Positions 5,036-5,680 of a stretch of 5,680 nucleotides of DNA are shown here, one piece after another. The stretch lies in NCBI GenBank assembly GCA_031268685.1, contig JAIRWW010000143.1, positions 1 to 5,680 on the forward strand. Reading direction: 5' to 3'. How positions within the stretch are numbered: the first letter of the stretch is position 1; each line of letters opens with the position of its first letter. The stretch is from Azoarcus sp. GTDB taxonomy: Bacteria > Pseudomonadota > Gammaproteobacteria > Burkholderiales > Rhodocyclaceae. Below the pieces are notes generated by a model. That model saw only the letters and a list, made by a program, of their open reading frames with translations, made no database searches and was not told the DNA's origin. Both the position numbers and the translations under genes were made by a program.

Positions 5036-5470
5036 ATGCTCCGGGATGTCCAGGGGACCACAGAGCTAAATCTCGATGCCAAGGGACGCCTTGCGATCCC
5101 TGCCAAGTATCGGGATGCTCTGGAAGATGGGAAAGTGGTTATCACTGCCCATCCCCACGGCTGCCTGCTCATCTATTCCGCGCCGGACTGGGAGCCGATC
5201 CGCAGCCAGATCCGGCGCATGCCCAGCCTCGATCCCAATTCGGCGTCATGGAAGCGCTTGTTCGTCGGCTATGCACAAGATGAAACGCTCGATAACTCGG
5301 GGCGAGTGTTGGTCGCATCGTCGCTACGGCAATACGCCGGGCTCGAAAAGCGGGTCTGGCTGGTCGGCCAATTAACGTATTTTGAACTGTGGTCGGACGC
5401 GGGCTGGCAACAGCAAGTGCAGGCCAGGCCGGGGGTAGTGCCACCCGGCTTCGAGAATCTCGTCTTGTGA
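5036..5470 (+). CDS. mraZ: MraZ, transcriptional regulator of the dcw cluster
   Basis: MraZ is a ring-forming DNA-binding protein that represses its own division/cell-wall operon. The 144 residues hold two tandem SpoVT-AbrB-like (swapped-hairpin) domains, each with the DXXXR signature: [10 protein letters not shown] (Asp14-Arg18) and [10 protein letters not shown] (Asp86-Arg90). [17 protein letters not shown] (37-53) is typical of the first domain's end. The frame is open back to an ATG at 4955, but the 27 extra residues are not MraZ-like. The start at 5036 gives the expected N-terminus ([14 protein letters not shown], with Leu and Asp where MFRG is common) and has GGGG about 5 bases upstream. 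rsmH begins 10 bp after the stop, so the two are co-transcribed. The G-rich boxes just upstream fit autoregulation. Confidence 0.96.
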   Translation: MLRDVQGTTELNLDAKGRLAIPAKYRDALEDGKVVITAHPHGCLLIYSAPDWEPIRSQIRRMPSLDPNSASWKRLFVGYAQDETLDNSGRVLVASSLRQYAGLEKRVWLVGQLTYFELWSDAGWQQQVQARPGVVPPGFENLVL

Positions 5471-5480
5471 GCGGGCGGTC

Positions 5481-5680
5481 ATGCACATCACCGTTCTACT
5501 TCGGGAAGCGATCGATGCCCTGGCGATCAAGGGCAGGGGGGTTTATGTCGATGGCACATTTGGCCGGGGAGGGCACAGCCGGGAAGTGCTTTCGAGGCTG
5601 GATGTGACGGGCAGGCTGATCGCGCTCGACCGCGATCCGCAGGCAATCGCCGCCGGAAGCGCTATAGACGATGCCCGCTT
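5481..5680 (+). CDS. rsmH: 16S rRNA m4C1402 methyltransferase RsmH, C-terminus cut by window edge
   Basis: RsmH (formerly MraW) uses S-adenosylmethionine to methylate N4 of C1402 in the decoding centre of 16S rRNA. The 66 full residues visible contain the family opening [13 protein letters not shown], the SAM-binding loop [12 protein letters not shown] (22-33) and the acidic strand-2 motif ALDRDPQAI (48-56). The frame continues past the right edge. The start at 5481 places the conserved HxxVLL at residue 2, slightly shorter than usual, and no earlier start codon fits. It is the second gene of the dcw cluster, 10 bp after mraZ; the ribosome site (GAGCGGGCGG) is weak, which suggests dependence on mraZ translation. 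By gene order elsewhere, ftsL and ftsI would be expected next. Confidence 0.96.
   Translation, partial: MHITVLLREAIDALAIKGRGVYVDGTFGRGGHSREVLSRLDVTGRLIALDRDPQAIAAGSAIDDAR

Overview
This window reads as an ordinary, well-kept chromosomal region of a betaproteobacterium. The protein sequences (SspA/SspB pair, a cytochrome b with the PVWY quinol-site motif, MraZ/RsmH) and the order petABC-sspA-sspB fit that class. A Rhodocyclales/Nitrosomonadales-type organism is my inference and cannot be fixed from the sequence alone. Genes are GC-rich and tightly packed. I see no insertion sequence, CRISPR array, phage gene or sign of recent transfer.

Leftward half (minus strand, bases 1-4120). A candidate promoter near 4169-4197 drives petA (Rieske protein), petB (cytochrome b) and petC (cytochrome c1), the three catalytic subunits of ubiquinol:cytochrome c oxidoreductase (bc1, complex III). 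petA and petB are 3 bp apart with a strong Shine-Dalgarno inside the petA tail; petB and petC overlap by ATGA. A strong intrinsic terminator follows petC. Then come sspA (stringent starvation protein A), sspB (ClpXP adaptor) and, cut by the left edge, a short bacteriohemerythrin (O2-binding di-iron protein) identified from its ligand pattern.

Rightward half (plus strand, 4257-5680). rnpB, the RNase P RNA (type A), is transcribed divergently from petA; the two -10 boxes are mirror copies about 80 bp apart. Next is a roughly 400-bp non-coding interval with a possible rnpB terminator, GTGGG-type boxes and an AT-rich patch. It leads into the dcw (division and cell wall) cluster: mraZ, its 10-bp-phased self-regulatory boxes, and the start of rsmH, which runs off the right edge.

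How the parts work together: petABC makes the quinol-oxidising respiratory complex; sspA/sspB adjust transcription and proteolysis under stress; rnpB matures tRNAs; mraZ-rsmH opens the cell-wall/division operon. I did not find a convincing previously undescribed system. The most interesting points are regulatory: a pet terminator whose loop can pair with sequence just after the petC stop, the mirrored divergent promoters, MraZ-like boxes in both orientations, and a variant tRNA-CCA contact motif in RNase P RNA.
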